Assembly: GCA_004555915.1 (NCBI GenBank)
Contig: SFJM01000039.1
Coordinates: 1-15,294, forward strand
DNA: 15,294 nt
Reading direction: 5' to 3'
Origin: Clostridiales bacterium
Lineage (GTDB): Bacteria > Bacillota > Clostridia > Oscillospirales > Butyricicoccaceae
Program-made: the position numbers and the translations under genes
Part shown: positions 1-7,890 of the stretch, piece after piece
How the letters are laid out: every line of letters starts with the position of its first letter
How positions within the stretch are numbered: position 1 is the first letter of the stretch
Notes under the pieces: model-generated
Seen by the model: only the letters and a program-made list of their open reading frames with translations
The model's database searches: none
Told to the model about the DNA's origin: nothing

Positions 1-3000
1 ATCGCTGACAACTTCTGTTCCAGCATTTGCCTTGAACGCATTGTTCGGCAAACGGATAGCTCCCAGTAAATCAGCGCGTTCTGCAATGTGCTTGCGGGCA
101 GAGCTGTCTTTACTGTCCAGCGTGTAACGGCTAGTGACAAAGGCCACAATGCCGCCCGGACGCACTTGGTCGATGGCTTTGGCAAAGAAATAGTTGTGGA
201 TGCTGAAACCAAGTTTGTTGTACGCCTTGTCGTTTACCCGGTATTGGCCAAAGGGAACATTACCCACGGCAAGGTCATAGAAATCGCGGCGGTCAGTGGT
301 TTCAAATCCAGCAACTTTAATGCTGGCTTCCGGGTAGAGCTTTTGTGCAATGCGGCCTGTGATGCTATCCAGTTCCACGCCGTATAAGCGGCTGTCCTGC
401 ATGGTGTCCGGCAGCATACCAAAGAAGTTGCCCACGCCCATGCTCGGCTCCAAAATATTGCCGCTGCGGAATCCCATACGCTCCACGGTATCATAAATAG
501 AGTGAATCACCACTGGAGAAGTATAGTGTGCGTTCAGGGTGCTGGCACGGGCGGCAACATATTCTTCCTCGGAGAGCAGCCCTTTCAGTTCGGTATACTC
601 CTTTGCCCAGCTATCTTTTTTATCATCAAAAGCGTCTGGCAGACCACCCCATCCAACATACTGCGAAAGCATTTCCTGCTCCTCGGCGGTGGCTCCACGG
701 TGTTCCTGCTCCAACTGGAACAGGGTGCGGATGGCGGCAATATTCCGGGCGTATTTCTGTTTTGCACCGCCCTCGCCCAGATGATCGTCCGTAATGCGGA
801 AATTTCCAGCAGCTTCCGGCACAGGTTCGGCATTCAGGGCTTCGTCTGCGGTGGCTGCATCCGGGAATGTCTGCCATTCGCCGTTGACCTCTACAGAAAT
901 AGGCAGCTTGTCCAGTGATTCATCAGACGTAGGCTCATTCCGTCGCAGACTGTCCTCGAACTGCTGTTTGTTCAACACCTCGTTGCTCCACGAATAGCCC
1001 TGCGCACTGGTGTCGATGCGCACATCGGTTTCACCAACATAGCCGACCTTTCCCTCGATGGTTCGGGTAGGCAGTTCAACAACGACATCATCCCCGACCT
1101 TATAATCGACTGCTTTTTCGGGAGCGGTGTCAAGAGCTTCGTCTTGCTGTTCGTACAATTCCCGGACAACAGACAGCGGTTCTTCCCGAAAAATCGGCAC
1201 CCGCATATCGGCCAGTGCCATATCCTGCAAGGAAACCTTGCCCTTATCAAAATCCACTCCGTCAATCCGAAATTTCCGGCCATCCATATTGATGATGGAG
1301 CCGATGGGCAGATAGTCCTCTTTGTGCAGATGTTTAGTCTGGTGATGAGTCCCATCTTCGTTCAATCCGGCAAGGTAAACATCGTTGCCCGCAGACCACA
1401 ATTCTTTTGACTTTCTTGCCCATAAGCTAGGTGGAAAGCCTGTGACCTGAACTTCGCCCAGTGCTGTTTCTCTCGTAAACAAAGCACTGTTGAGAACTTT
1501 TGCGACCTTGGCAGCATCTTCTCCATAGAACATAAAATTGCCGCCAGCTTCAAATCCAACCAGAGTATCCGGGTGCTGCGCCTTTAATGCAGTGTATTCG
1601 GCTGCACTGGCGGCGTTCAGTTCAAGGGGAAAGTCGATGGCTCTTCTTTCTTTGTCCGACAGGTAGCGGTTAGACTGAATCATCAAATCAATATATTTTT
1701 CGACCCGATCCCAGCGGAGAAGCACTTTCTGATGGTCGGGATAATGCTCAAACGTCAGACCCTTGCTGTCATGGTCAAGCCAACCACTGCTTCCGTCCAG
1801 ATAAGTGTGTGAAGAACCGCCGGGGCCATACGGTGCATATTCGTTGGCAAGAGCTTTTGCCCGGAGTTTTCGGTCAGGCTGGAGCTGATAAATTTTCCAG
1901 ATGCGAAGTTTGCTGTTTTCAAAGTTAGAACCTCTCCGCAGCGCGTTTTCGATCTCAGCCTGTGACAAAGAGAAAGCGGAGGGCGATTTTTCGCTCTCCG
2001 CTTGGTCGATGGATTCAATTTGTTCAGCTTCGGTGGGAATGTGTGCATCGAAGAAACTTAGCTGTAAATCAGCTCGTTCATCACCAGTTCCTCGGCCTGT
2101 GCTTTCAGGCTGTTCATGTGCTGCACCCACTCCATCTGATACTGCTCCTTGTTCGGAGCCGGGTTCTGTTTCAGCAATTCCTGCATGGTCTGCCGCATCC
2201 GGCTCTCTGCGGTTTGCTCCACCTCCAACAGGTGCGGATGCAGAGTTCCCGACAGAAGCATCGAGTTGTACAGCACCGGGCGATGCTTCATCAGGTAAGT
2301 CCGGCGCAGTCGCCCGTACTTGCCCAGTGTTTTCTCCTGCCGGGGCAGGGTCAGGTTCGGGAGCTGATAATCTCCGATGGTCGAGTAGGTCACGTTCCTG
2401 CTGTTCATATTCATACTGGCTCCTTTCTACATTGCGGCGGCGGATTGTCGTCTTTACGGTTCTTTCGATGTTGCGCAGCACATCCCGGCTGCACTCGCTG
2501 ACTGCGGTGCCCAACGCATACACGGCGGCAGGAGTGGAAAAGGAGAAGATGGCCTGAAAATCGTCCCGGTCAAAATGTCCTTCCGGCTCAAAACCGCATC
2601 GTTCAAGGACAGCATAGGTGATGCTGATTGCAGCGGCACTTTTGAACTGGAACTCCTGTCCGGCTTCATCATAATCCATCAGGAACGAGCCGTCAACGAT
2701 GTCGAGAATGTCACCGCTGTTGTTATCCCAATAGGAATCCACCAGCTTGCCGCAAATGTCCGCGATCTGCTGGGTGATTCGTTCATGCCGGACACCGTAT
2801 TCTCTGGCAAGCATTTCAGACACAGGCTGAACCAGATCAGGGCCGAGCTGCCACACCTCCGGGTCACGGGAATTGCGGCGCACCCCGGTGTCCGACACAT
2901 CGAAAACGTAGTGCAGCCGGGGAAATCCGCTGGATTCGTCCAGCAGAGCAATGCCCTTGGCACCACGGCGCACATAGCGGTTCATCCGGTTGTTCCAGAT

Positions 3001-3183
3001 GTCAAAGTCGGCGCAGGCGGTGGCATCCGGGCGCTGGGCGTAGATCATGAGCTGGTCCGCAAAGGGGTACTTGTACAGCCGGGATGCGGTGGTCAGGTAG
3101 TCCGTCCAGCTTTCCCAATACCGGGTCAGTTCCTTTGCCGTTTGCTGGGCGAGGTTCAGGTATTCTTGCGTTTTGTTTGGCAT
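1..3183 (-). CDS. Giant ArdC-N / LPD25 / N6-adenine methylase polypeptide of an ICE, 3' end outside window
   Basis: One uninterrupted frame of 1061 codons runs off the left edge. Start ATG at 3183 has GGGAGG (3190-3195) 6 nt upstream. Residues about 1-85 resemble the ArdC/LtrC-type N-terminal domain (YPFADQLMIYAQRPDA, then W...RGAKGIALL). Residues about 257-400 are a low-complexity P/A/E/G linker, followed by a conserved region with LQLSFFDAHIPTEAEQ. An LPD25-like region (GSIINMDGRKFRI...VSLQD...PIFREE) follows. Near the window end is an N6-adenine methylase fold with motif I EPSMGVGN (about 912-919) and NVPF (about 975-978) in the place of NPPY/F. Family members continue into an SNF2/DEAD helicase, which would lie to the left of the window. 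By analogy with DarB-like and ArdC proteins it probably protects incoming ICE DNA from restriction; this is inference. A terminator lies just upstream, and tnpV is embedded in the linker in the +1 frame. Family identity is firm; methylase activity is unproven. Confidence 0.9.
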   Translation of the reverse strand, partial: MPNKTQEYLNLAQQTAKELTRYWESWTDYLTTASRLYKYPFADQLMIYAQRPDATACADFDIWNNRMNRYVRRGAKGIALLDESSGFPRLHYVFDVSDTGVRRNSRDPEVWQLGPDLVQPVSEMLAREYGVRHERITQQIADICGKLVDSYWDNNSGDILDIVDGSFLMDYDEAGQEFQFKSAAAISITYAVLERCGFEPEGHFDRDDFQAIFSFSTPAAVYALGTAVSECSRDVLRNIERTVKTTIRRRNVERSQYEYEQQERDLLDHRRLSAPEPDPAPAGENTGQVRATAPDLPDEASPGAVQLDASVGNSASAPVGGGANRREPDAADHAGIAETEPGSEQGAVSDGVGAAHEQPESTGRGTGDERADLQLSFFDAHIPTEAEQIESIDQAESEKSPSAFSLSQAEIENALRRGSNFENSKLRIWKIYQLQPDRKLRAKALANEYAPYGPGGSSHTYLDGSSGWLDHDSKGLTFEHYPDHQKVLLRWDRVEKYIDLMIQSNRYLSDKERRAIDFPLELNAASAAEYTALKAQHPDTLVGFEAGGNFMFYGEDAAKVAKVLNSALFTRETALGEVQVTGFPPSLWARKSKELWSAGNDVYLAGLNEDGTHHQTKHLHKEDYLPIGSIINMDGRKFRIDGVDFDKGKVSLQDMALADMRVPIFREEPLSVVRELYEQQDEALDTAPEKAVDYKVGDDVVVELPTRTIEGKVGYVGETDVRIDTSAQGYSWSNEVLNKQQFEDSLRRNEPTSDESLDKLPISVEVNGEWQTFPDAATADEALNAEPVPEAAGNFRITDDHLGEGGAKQKYARNIAAIRTLFQLEQEHRGATAEEQEMLSQYVGWGGLPDAFDDKKDSWAKEYTELKGLLSEEEYVAARASTLNAHYTSPVVIHSIYDTVERMGFRSGNILEPSMGVGNFFGMLPDTMQDSRLYGVELDSITGRIAQKLYPEASIKVAGFETTDRRDFYDLAVGNVPFGQYRVNDKAYNKLGFSIHNYFFAKAIDQVRPGGIVAFVTSRYTLDSKDSSARKHIAERADLLGAIRLPNNAFKANAGTEVVSD
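2058..2414 (-). CDS. tnpV: TnpV-family transposon-encoded protein, nested in another frame of the methylase gene
   Basis: This 118-codon frame lies wholly inside the large methylase gene, shifted +1 on the same strand. The protein matches the TnpV family as I remember it: GDYQLPNLTLP near the N-terminus, LGKYGRLRRTYLMKHRPVLYN, LLSGTLHPHLLEVE, and a C-terminus with QMEWVQHMNSLKAQAEELVMNELIYS split over the last residues. It is full length for that family (about 110-120 residues). Start ATG at 2414 has AAGGAG (2420-2425) 5 nt upstream; a second ATG at 2408 is 11 nt away. The host frame across the same bases encodes only a low-complexity linker (residues about 257-376), as expected if TnpV carries the constraint. 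Function is unknown; the name comes from Tn4451-type elements. The coding call rests on family resemblance and ribosome binding site, not on length. Confidence 0.85.
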   Translation of the reverse strand: MNMNSRNVTYSTIGDYQLPNLTLPRQEKTLGKYGRLRRTYLMKHRPVLYNSMLLSGTLHPHLLEVEQTAESRMRQTMQELLKQNPAPNKEQYQMEWVQHMNSLKAQAEELVMNELIYS

Positions 3184-3214
3184 TGCGTTCCTCCCTTCAT
3201 GTTTCGTGGAAAAC

Positions 3215-3248
3215 AAAAAAGCGAGTGGCCTTTTCAGGTCACTCGCTT
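3215..3248 (-). terminator. Rho-independent terminator after the 130-codon gene
   Basis: On the minus strand a 12-bp stem (3237-3248 with 3219-3230, one A-C mismatch, GC-rich core GCGAGTG) closes a 6-nt loop and runs straight into six T residues. It starts 17 nt after the stop codon of the gene at 3266-3658 and ends about 30 nt before the start codon of the large methylase gene. It should end the cargo transcript, and it would also attenuate any read-through into the methylase gene. Confidence 0.85.
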
Positions 3249-3265
3249 ATGGAATCTATGGTATT

Positions 3266-3658
3266 TTAATCGTATTTTGCGGCGAATTTTTCTGCCATCT
3301 CAAGTAGACGGTCAAATGTCTGATTTTCCTCCGGCTGCTCGATCAGTTTTGCAAGCAGGGCGCGGAACACATCGGTGCTGTCCTGTCCCAGTGCCACCGC
3401 AACCTTGTCGATGCAGTCGTGCAGCTTTTTGACTACATCATCGGACGGCTTGGATTTTGCAAGCAAGTCCGAAAGGTAACTAATGAACGGATAGGTGGAA
3501 TCATCGTTGATGATCTCATTGGTTTCGTTTAAGATTTTCTGATTTTCTTCAGGGGAAATCTCGCCTTTTTCATTCAGAATCTCACGAGAAGATGTACGGC
3601 CTTTCAGAAAAGTGGCAAAGAGCAGGCGGTCAAGGGGAGAACGCTTGATGGTGTCCAT
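3266..3658 (-). CDS. Unrecognised acidic helical 130-residue protein, cargo gene
   Basis: I do not recognise this family. The protein is predicted to be mostly helical and soluble, without signal peptide, membrane segment or cysteine motif. The N-terminus (MDTIKRSPLDRLLFATFLKGR) is basic; the centre is acidic and Asn-rich (EENQKILNETNEIINDD); the C-terminal half has heptad-like Leu/Ala spacing (LLAKLIEQPEENQTFDRLLEMAEKF). Start ATG at 3658 has GAGGA 8 nt upstream. The gene has its own good promoter (3707-3736) and terminator (3215-3248), so it looks like a self-contained unit inserted between the TTRAP gene and the methylase gene. It lies directly downstream of the PIN-like gene on the same strand, but nothing in the sequence proves that they act together. 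Confidence 0.75.
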   Translation of the reverse strand: MDTIKRSPLDRLLFATFLKGRTSSREILNEKGEISPEENQKILNETNEIINDDSTYPFISYLSDLLAKSKPSDDVVKKLHDCIDKVAVALGQDSTDVFRALLAKLIEQPEENQTFDRLLEMAEKFAAKYD

Positions 3659-3706
3659 TGGCTGTCCTCGCTTTCAGTTTTAAGTCTTAATCGATAAAGT
3701 ATTATT

Positions 3707-3736
3707 AGTATAACATAAATCCGCAAGTGCTATCAA
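3707..3736 (-). promoter_or_regulatory. Sigma-A promoter for the 130-codon gene
   Basis: On the minus strand TTGATA (3731-3736) and TATACT (3707-3712) are separated by 18 bases, each one mismatch from consensus. The start codon lies about 48 bases beyond the -10 box. No other element is evident in the 135-base gap between the two cargo genes. Confidence 0.7.
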
Positions 3737-3793
3737 GACCGCATCTTTGAGGGTTAATATTTTTTCGTATAGACTGTCACTAGCAGTAAACTA

Positions 3794-4564
3794 TTATGAT
3801 CGTATAAGACGCCATTTGTTATTTACAAACCCCTTATTGTCCTGTCCGTTATTCTTTATAGCCGAAGATTCAATATGTGTCGTTTCATTTGCAGCATCAA
3901 TTCCAGAATCATAGTTGCAATACCGTGTTGCAAGTTTCTGAAGCTCTTTGTCTTTAGTGTAGAGGTATCTCTTATATGTGACCGCTGTGGCAAGAATCAG
4001 CAAATCCATAAAGGAATTTCTGTAGTTGGCTTTCACATTGTACTCGCCTTTGATTTCTTCATAGATACGGTACATCACATCTACAATTTCTTGAGTTATC
4101 GGAACCACAGATAAATCATAATCTATTAAGAACTGCACTTTATTACGAAATGTTATATAATCTTTCCTGCTATACGTATTTCTTGCAAAAAACAGCAATC
4201 CATCAAGATCTTTTCGATTTATTAGTTGACTGATGGCCTCGTTTGAATAAATCACAATGCTATCGAATTCGCTGTTAAAATCGAGGACAATCTTATCGGT
4301 TCTATATTTTCCTATTTCACATCCTTTTCTTCTGAAGCGATAGTGAGTAGGTAAAGGCGGATGGTTGATTGCCAATTTGACAGGGTATATTTTTGCGCGA
4401 TTACAGTCTCTTTCCATAACGCTCAGAAACTCTAACGCAACAACAGATGAAATTTGACCGCCCGTTATATCACATTTCTGAATAACGTCCTCGATGTCTT
4501 TATCAAGTGAGTTCTTATTGTCGTTAAATTTGTAAAAAAGGATTTGCGTATCAAAGAAATCCAT
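3794..4564 (-). CDS. PIN-like domain protein, AT-rich cargo gene
   Basis: A 256-residue protein with the layout of a PIN-type metal-dependent ribonuclease. The first acidic residue is at the end of strand 1 (FFDTQILFY, D5). A conserved Glu follows in helix 2 (SVVALEFLSVM, E45). Near the C-terminus there is SFMDLLILATAV (D187) followed by YTKDKELQKLA (D205). About 100 residues separate the second and third acids, longer than in small VapC toxins, and the last 40 residues look disordered. Start ATG at 4564 has AAGGAG (4573-4578) 8 nt upstream. The gene is clearly more AT-rich than the conjugation genes, which suggests recent acquisition. No antitoxin-like gene is adjacent upstream, so a classic toxin-antitoxin pair is not supported; the gene at 3266-3658 is the only close neighbour. 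Fold assignment is moderate, target unknown. Confidence 0.7.
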   Translation of the reverse strand: MDFFDTQILFYKFNDNKNSLDKDIEDVIQKCDITGGQISSVVALEFLSVMERDCNRAKIYPVKLAINHPPLPTHYRFRRKGCEIGKYRTDKIVLDFNSEFDSIVIYSNEAISQLINRKDLDGLLFFARNTYSRKDYITFRNKVQFLIDYDLSVVPITQEIVDVMYRIYEEIKGEYNVKANYRNSFMDLLILATAVTYKRYLYTKDKELQKLATRYCNYDSGIDAANETTHIESSAIKNNGQDNKGFVNNKWRLIRS

Positions 4565-4623
4565 ATATCATACTCCTTGATGGTCTGGCACAAAAAAGAA
4601 AAAGGACCCCTGAAAGTAATTTG

Positions 4624-4651
4624 ATTATAGCACACAATTCGCAACCACAAA
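4624..4651 (-). promoter_or_regulatory. Extended -10 promoter for the PIN-like gene
   Basis: On the minus strand a perfect TATAAT (4624-4629) is preceded by TGC, giving an extended -10 element. The -35 region is weak (TTTGTG at a 16-base spacing). Transcription would start near 4617, about 50 bases before the start codon at 4564. Confidence 0.65.
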
Positions 4652-4664
4652 AGAGGATATGTAC

Positions 4665-4680
4665 GCCGCCAACAGGCGGC
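4665..4680. repeat. GC-rich hairpin after the TTRAP gene
   Basis: GCCGCC and GGCGGC flank a 4-base loop, 5 bases beyond the TTRAP stop codon. There is no T tract on the downstream side of the minus strand, so it is at best a weak terminator or an mRNA 3' end stabiliser. It marks the point where the conserved ICE operon gives way to cargo DNA. Confidence 0.5.
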
Positions 4681-4685
4681 AAAAA

Positions 4686-4889
4686 TCAGTTGAGCGGAAA
4701 TTCAACTTCATCGAAATCGGCATCCGATATGAGTTTCAGCTTTTCGATAACGCCCTCGGACAATTCCCGCAATGCCGTTTCATCCGGCAGAAGATAGCAC
4801 TGCATAAGCCGCAGTTCCTGCATCAACCCCAGTCGAGTGCCGGAATTGTAGAGCATCATCAGCATCAATTCTTCGCCATTAAAGTTCAT
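4686..4889 (-). CDS. TTRAP-like transposon-transfer assisting protein
   Basis: A 67-residue protein of the small family annotated as putative transposon-transfer assisting protein (TTRAP). Its features are MNFNGEELMLMMLYNSGTR at the start, then a Leu-rich helix, a PDETALRELSEGVIEKL segment and an acidic end (SDADFDEVEF). The family is about 60-70 residues long and is encoded in Clostridial ICEs near topB and the methylase-helicase; its molecular role is not known. I place the start at ATG 4889 because GAGGG lies 6 nt upstream; the in-frame codons further upstream belong to the overlapping gene. It overlaps the end of the LPD16-type gene by 11 bases (ATGAACTTTAA), which implies translational coupling. 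Confidence 0.8.
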   Translation of the reverse strand: MNFNGEELMLMMLYNSGTRLGLMQELRLMQCYLLPDETALRELSEGVIEKLKLISDADFDEVEFPLN

Positions 4890-5793
4890 GAGCATCCCTC
4901 GCTTTCCGGCACCCAACGGGGCTGCACTCCGGGACATCGCATTTTTCTTTTGCGCCAGCCAGCGAAGCCAGTTTTTCCAGCGTGGAAGGGCGGTTGTTTG
5001 CACCAAGTTCTTCAGCTTCTGCGGCTCTGTCCATGACGAAGTCATAGTCCTGCAACAGCCGTCGCCCCTTTTCCATGTGATGTGCTTCCAGAATCTGCTC
5101 CCTGACTTCCTGAATTGTCAGCTCCGGCGCGTCAACCTGCCCGCCATCCATCACGGAAAAGTCGCTGTGATAAAGTGTATAATCCCAGCCATCATCACAG
5201 GACTGGATAGCAATATAGCCCTTGCCGCCCAGCTCCCATGCACCCTGATTATCCTGCGTCTGAATTTCTGGGTAGAAATCTGCGTGGTTCCTGCCCATAA
5301 CATCGGCAAACTGGCAGATGTGGAACACATTGCCCAGACCGCCCATATCAAAGTGGTAATCATCCAAATGTTCCAGCTTTGCCGTAAAACTGCGGCCATC
5401 CGGGTAGTCCACTTGAATCACACCACCATCAGGAATTCGGTAGAGATCGTCATAGTGACTGTTGATGAGCCGAATATCTTTTGGCATCGTTTCAGGCTCC
5501 CAAATACGCCGTTTGTGGATGCCGGATGCGGGAACGCTTTCGAGAATTTTTATGCTTTCAAGTTGGATGACCTTGCGCTCATCTTCCGAAAGTACAAACA
5601 GATACCAGTTCCGAGCAGCAGCCATCATGTTCCTGCCATCCGGCGGCAGATTCTTTTCGGAAATCTGCCCGCTTTCCAGCGGTTCGCCCGTTACCTTATT
5701 ATAAGTGGCAAAGCCAACACCTGCGCTATTTTCTCGGAGGTGCAGATAGCGTTCATCGTTGATGAGGTAGACCGCTTCATTTAGCTTTTCCAT
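4879..5793 (-). CDS. LPD16-type (large polyvalent protein associated) ICE accessory protein
   Basis: A 304-residue soluble protein. The segment RLINSHYDDLYRIPDGG...LDDYHFDMGG..NVFHICQFAD and the later YIAIQSCDDGWDYTLYHSDF...DGGQ..APELTIQEVREQILEAH are typical of ICE proteins carrying LPD16-like domains between topB and TTRAP. The N-terminal 90 residues look like a separate small domain with repeated beta strands (YLINDERYLHLRENSAGVGFATYN). The function is unknown; such domains occur in polyvalent proteins thought to protect or process DNA entering a new cell. Start ATG at 5793 shares one base with the topB stop codon (TGATG) and has GAGGG 9 nt upstream; a TTG six bases earlier is less likely. 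The last 11 bases overlap the TTRAP gene. The exact domain name is from memory and only moderately certain. Confidence 0.75.
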   Translation of the reverse strand: MEKLNEAVYLINDERYLHLRENSAGVGFATYNKVTGEPLESGQISEKNLPPDGRNMMAAARNWYLFVLSEDERKVIQLESIKILESVPASGIHKRRIWEPETMPKDIRLINSHYDDLYRIPDGGVIQVDYPDGRSFTAKLEHLDDYHFDMGGLGNVFHICQFADVMGRNHADFYPEIQTQDNQGAWELGGKGYIAIQSCDDGWDYTLYHSDFSVMDGGQVDAPELTIQEVREQILEAHHMEKGRRLLQDYDFVMDRAAEAEELGANNRPSTLEKLASLAGAKEKCDVPECSPVGCRKARDAHEL

Positions 5794-7856
5794 CAGCAAC
5801 TGCCCTCAAATTCCAGCGAGAATTTGCTGCGACCATCGGCTTCAGTGGTCAGCAAAACCGTTGCATTGTAGGTCTTGCCCTTGGCACTACGGCAGTCTTT
5901 CAGGCGGACACGGCCGTCCCGCAGCAACTTGTCGGCTACATGAGCATCCATCCGTTTGCCCAGACGCTTGAAGAAGGCGTTGTCTTTCCACAGTACAAAG
6001 CGGCATTCCCGGTTCTCGCAGAAATAGCCCTTTTCGCGCTCCACAACAGATTTGCCACAGTTCGGGCAGATACCAATCACTTTATTTTTCATAAGCGCAC
6101 TCGCTCCTTTCACGGCCTCGGTGGTGTTTACCAGCGAGGAGATCATATCGTTGATTTCAGTCATAAATGTCTTTGGCTCCATCTCGCCGCGCTCCACGCG
6201 CAGCAGTTTTGTTTCCCAGTCGGCAGTCATGTCAGCGGACTGGACTTCTTCGGGCATCACTGTAATCAGGGCTTTGCCCTTGTCGGTAGGCAGCAGCACT
6301 TTGGTTTTCTTGTCACCTTTGCGCTCCAGAAAGCCCTTTGCCACTAATTTTTCGATAATAGCCGCTCGCGTAGCCGGAGTTCCAATGCCCTGACGTTCTG
6401 CATCCTCCGGCATACTGTCCGCGCTGGCCGTTTCCATAGAGTGCAGGAGCGTATCTTCTGTGAAATGCTTCGGCGGTGAGGTCTGGCCTTCTTTCAGTTC
6501 AGCACCAGCAATGCCGCACTCGCTCTGCTCCTGCACATCCGGCAGAGCAGCAGGCTCTTTCTTTTTGTCCAGCAGATCGTCCAGCATTTTGCGCTCGATG
6601 CCTTTCCAGCCCTCGTCCAAAACTACCTTGCCTTTTGCCGAAAATTCTTTCCCGGCGCAAATGGTGGTCAGGGTGGTTTCCGCATAGCGGTGAGGTTCGC
6701 CAACAGCGCAGAGCAGACGCACCGTAATCAGCCGCAGGATGCTTAATTCTCCGGCGGGCAAAGCCGAAAAGTCTGCCTGTGCCACACTTGCCGTGGGCAG
6801 CAGTGCATGGTGGTCACTGACTTTGCTGTTGTTGATTGCTTGCTCTGCATGGACAGGCACAGCTTCATGCACATCAAAGGCTCCCGCAGCAGCCGACATC
6901 AGCCCCGGCAGCGATGCCGCCATATCCTCAGTCAGAAAACGGCTGTCCGTGCGCGGGTAAGTGATGAGCTTTTTCTCGTACAAGCTCTGTGCATAGTTCA
7001 AGGTCTGCTGTGCTGTAAAGCCCAGCAAGCGGTTGGCATCCCGCTGGAGCGTAGTGAGGTCATAGAGCGGCGGTGGATTTTCGACCTTTTCCTTGCGCGT
7101 GATTTTCTGGATCGTGGACACCATCTCCTTTCTGCACTCCGCAAGCAGCTTTTCCGCGTCCGCTTTTTCAGAAATGCGGCGGCTTAATGCCACAAAACCG
7201 CTTGTCAGCTCAAGAGCCACCGTGTAGAACTTTTCCGGCACAAAAGCGGCAATGGCGGCTTCTCGTTCCACCGTCATGGCAAGTGTCGGGGTCATAACAC
7301 GCCCGACTGCCAAAGGCCGACCATACAGGCAGGAAAAAAGCCGGGAACAGTTGATGCCGACCATCCAATCGGCACGTTCCCGGCAGAGTGCAGCCTGATA
7401 CAGTGCATCATATTCAGTTGACGGTTTCAGATTTGCAAAGCCCTCACGGATAGCATTATCCTCCATGCTGGAAAGCCACAGACGGGAAACTGGCTTCCTG
7501 CACCCTGCCTGTTCGTAGACAAGCCGAAAGATTAGCTCTCCCTCGCGGCCTGCGTCACAACTGTTTACCACGGTCTCAACGTCTGCCCGGTGCAGGAGCT
7601 TTTTCAGAACAAAAAACTGCTTTTTAGTGCTGGCAGACACCAGATACTGCCATTTTTCCGGCAGGATGGGTAAATCAGCAATGTTCCACTTTACATACCG
7701 CTCACCGTAGGCACTGGGCGGTGCAAGCTCCACTAGATGCCCGACACACCAGCTTATGAGATAGCCGCTACCCTCAAGGTAGCCATCCTGCCGCCCATGC
7801 GCACCTAAGACTTTGGCATAAGCCATTGCCACGGACGGTTTTTCGGTCACGATCAA
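5793..7856 (-). CDS. topB: DNA topoisomerase III (type IA), ICE-encoded
   Basis: A complete type IA topoisomerase of about 687 residues that relaxes or decatenates DNA through a covalent 5'-phosphotyrosine. The TOPRIM domain shows TEKPSVA (Glu5) and NSCDAGREGELIF (Asp101 region). The active site is LITYPRTDSRFLTEDM with Tyr300. A C4 zinc ribbon (CPNCG...CENREC) sits near residue 610, followed by a short C-terminal domain. ICEs of this type usually carry such an enzyme, probably for transfer or replication. The start is uncertain. TTG at 7856 is the first standard start codon, but the ribosome binding site GAGGG (7873-7877) is 16 nt away; an in-frame ATC at 7865-7863 has ideal 7-nt spacing. 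The IS110 insertion lies immediately upstream and cuts the gene off from the upstream operon. The downstream gene overlaps by one base. Confidence 0.95.
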   Translation of the reverse strand: MIVTEKPSVAMAYAKVLGAHGRQDGYLEGSGYLISWCVGHLVELAPPSAYGERYVKWNIADLPILPEKWQYLVSASTKKQFFVLKKLLHRADVETVVNSCDAGREGELIFRLVYEQAGCRKPVSRLWLSSMEDNAIREGFANLKPSTEYDALYQAALCRERADWMVGINCSRLFSCLYGRPLAVGRVMTPTLAMTVEREAAIAAFVPEKFYTVALELTSGFVALSRRISEKADAEKLLAECRKEMVSTIQKITRKEKVENPPPLYDLTTLQRDANRLLGFTAQQTLNYAQSLYEKKLITYPRTDSRFLTEDMAASLPGLMSAAAGAFDVHEAVPVHAEQAINNSKVSDHHALLPTASVAQADFSALPAGELSILRLITVRLLCAVGEPHRYAETTLTTICAGKEFSAKGKVVLDEGWKGIERKMLDDLLDKKKEPAALPDVQEQSECGIAGAELKEGQTSPPKHFTEDTLLHSMETASADSMPEDAERQGIGTPATRAAIIEKLVAKGFLERKGDKKTKVLLPTDKGKALITVMPEEVQSADMTADWETKLLRVERGEMEPKTFMTEINDMISSLVNTTEAVKGASALMKNKVIGICPNCGKSVVEREKGYFCENRECRFVLWKDNAFFKRLGKRMDAHVADKLLRDGRVRLKDCRSAKGKTYNATVLLTTEADGRSKFSLEFEGSC

Positions 7857-7890
7857 TTTTGCGATAAGAAATCCCTCGTATCATAAAAGA

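Noticed and set aside
3794..4564. Classic VapBC toxin-antitoxin pair
   Set aside because: The PIN-like protein is twice the usual VapC size and no small antitoxin-like gene precedes it.
4888..5784. 298-codon plus-strand frame
   Set aside because: It mirrors the LPD16-type gene, which has coupled start and stop codons and family motifs; the plus frame has none.
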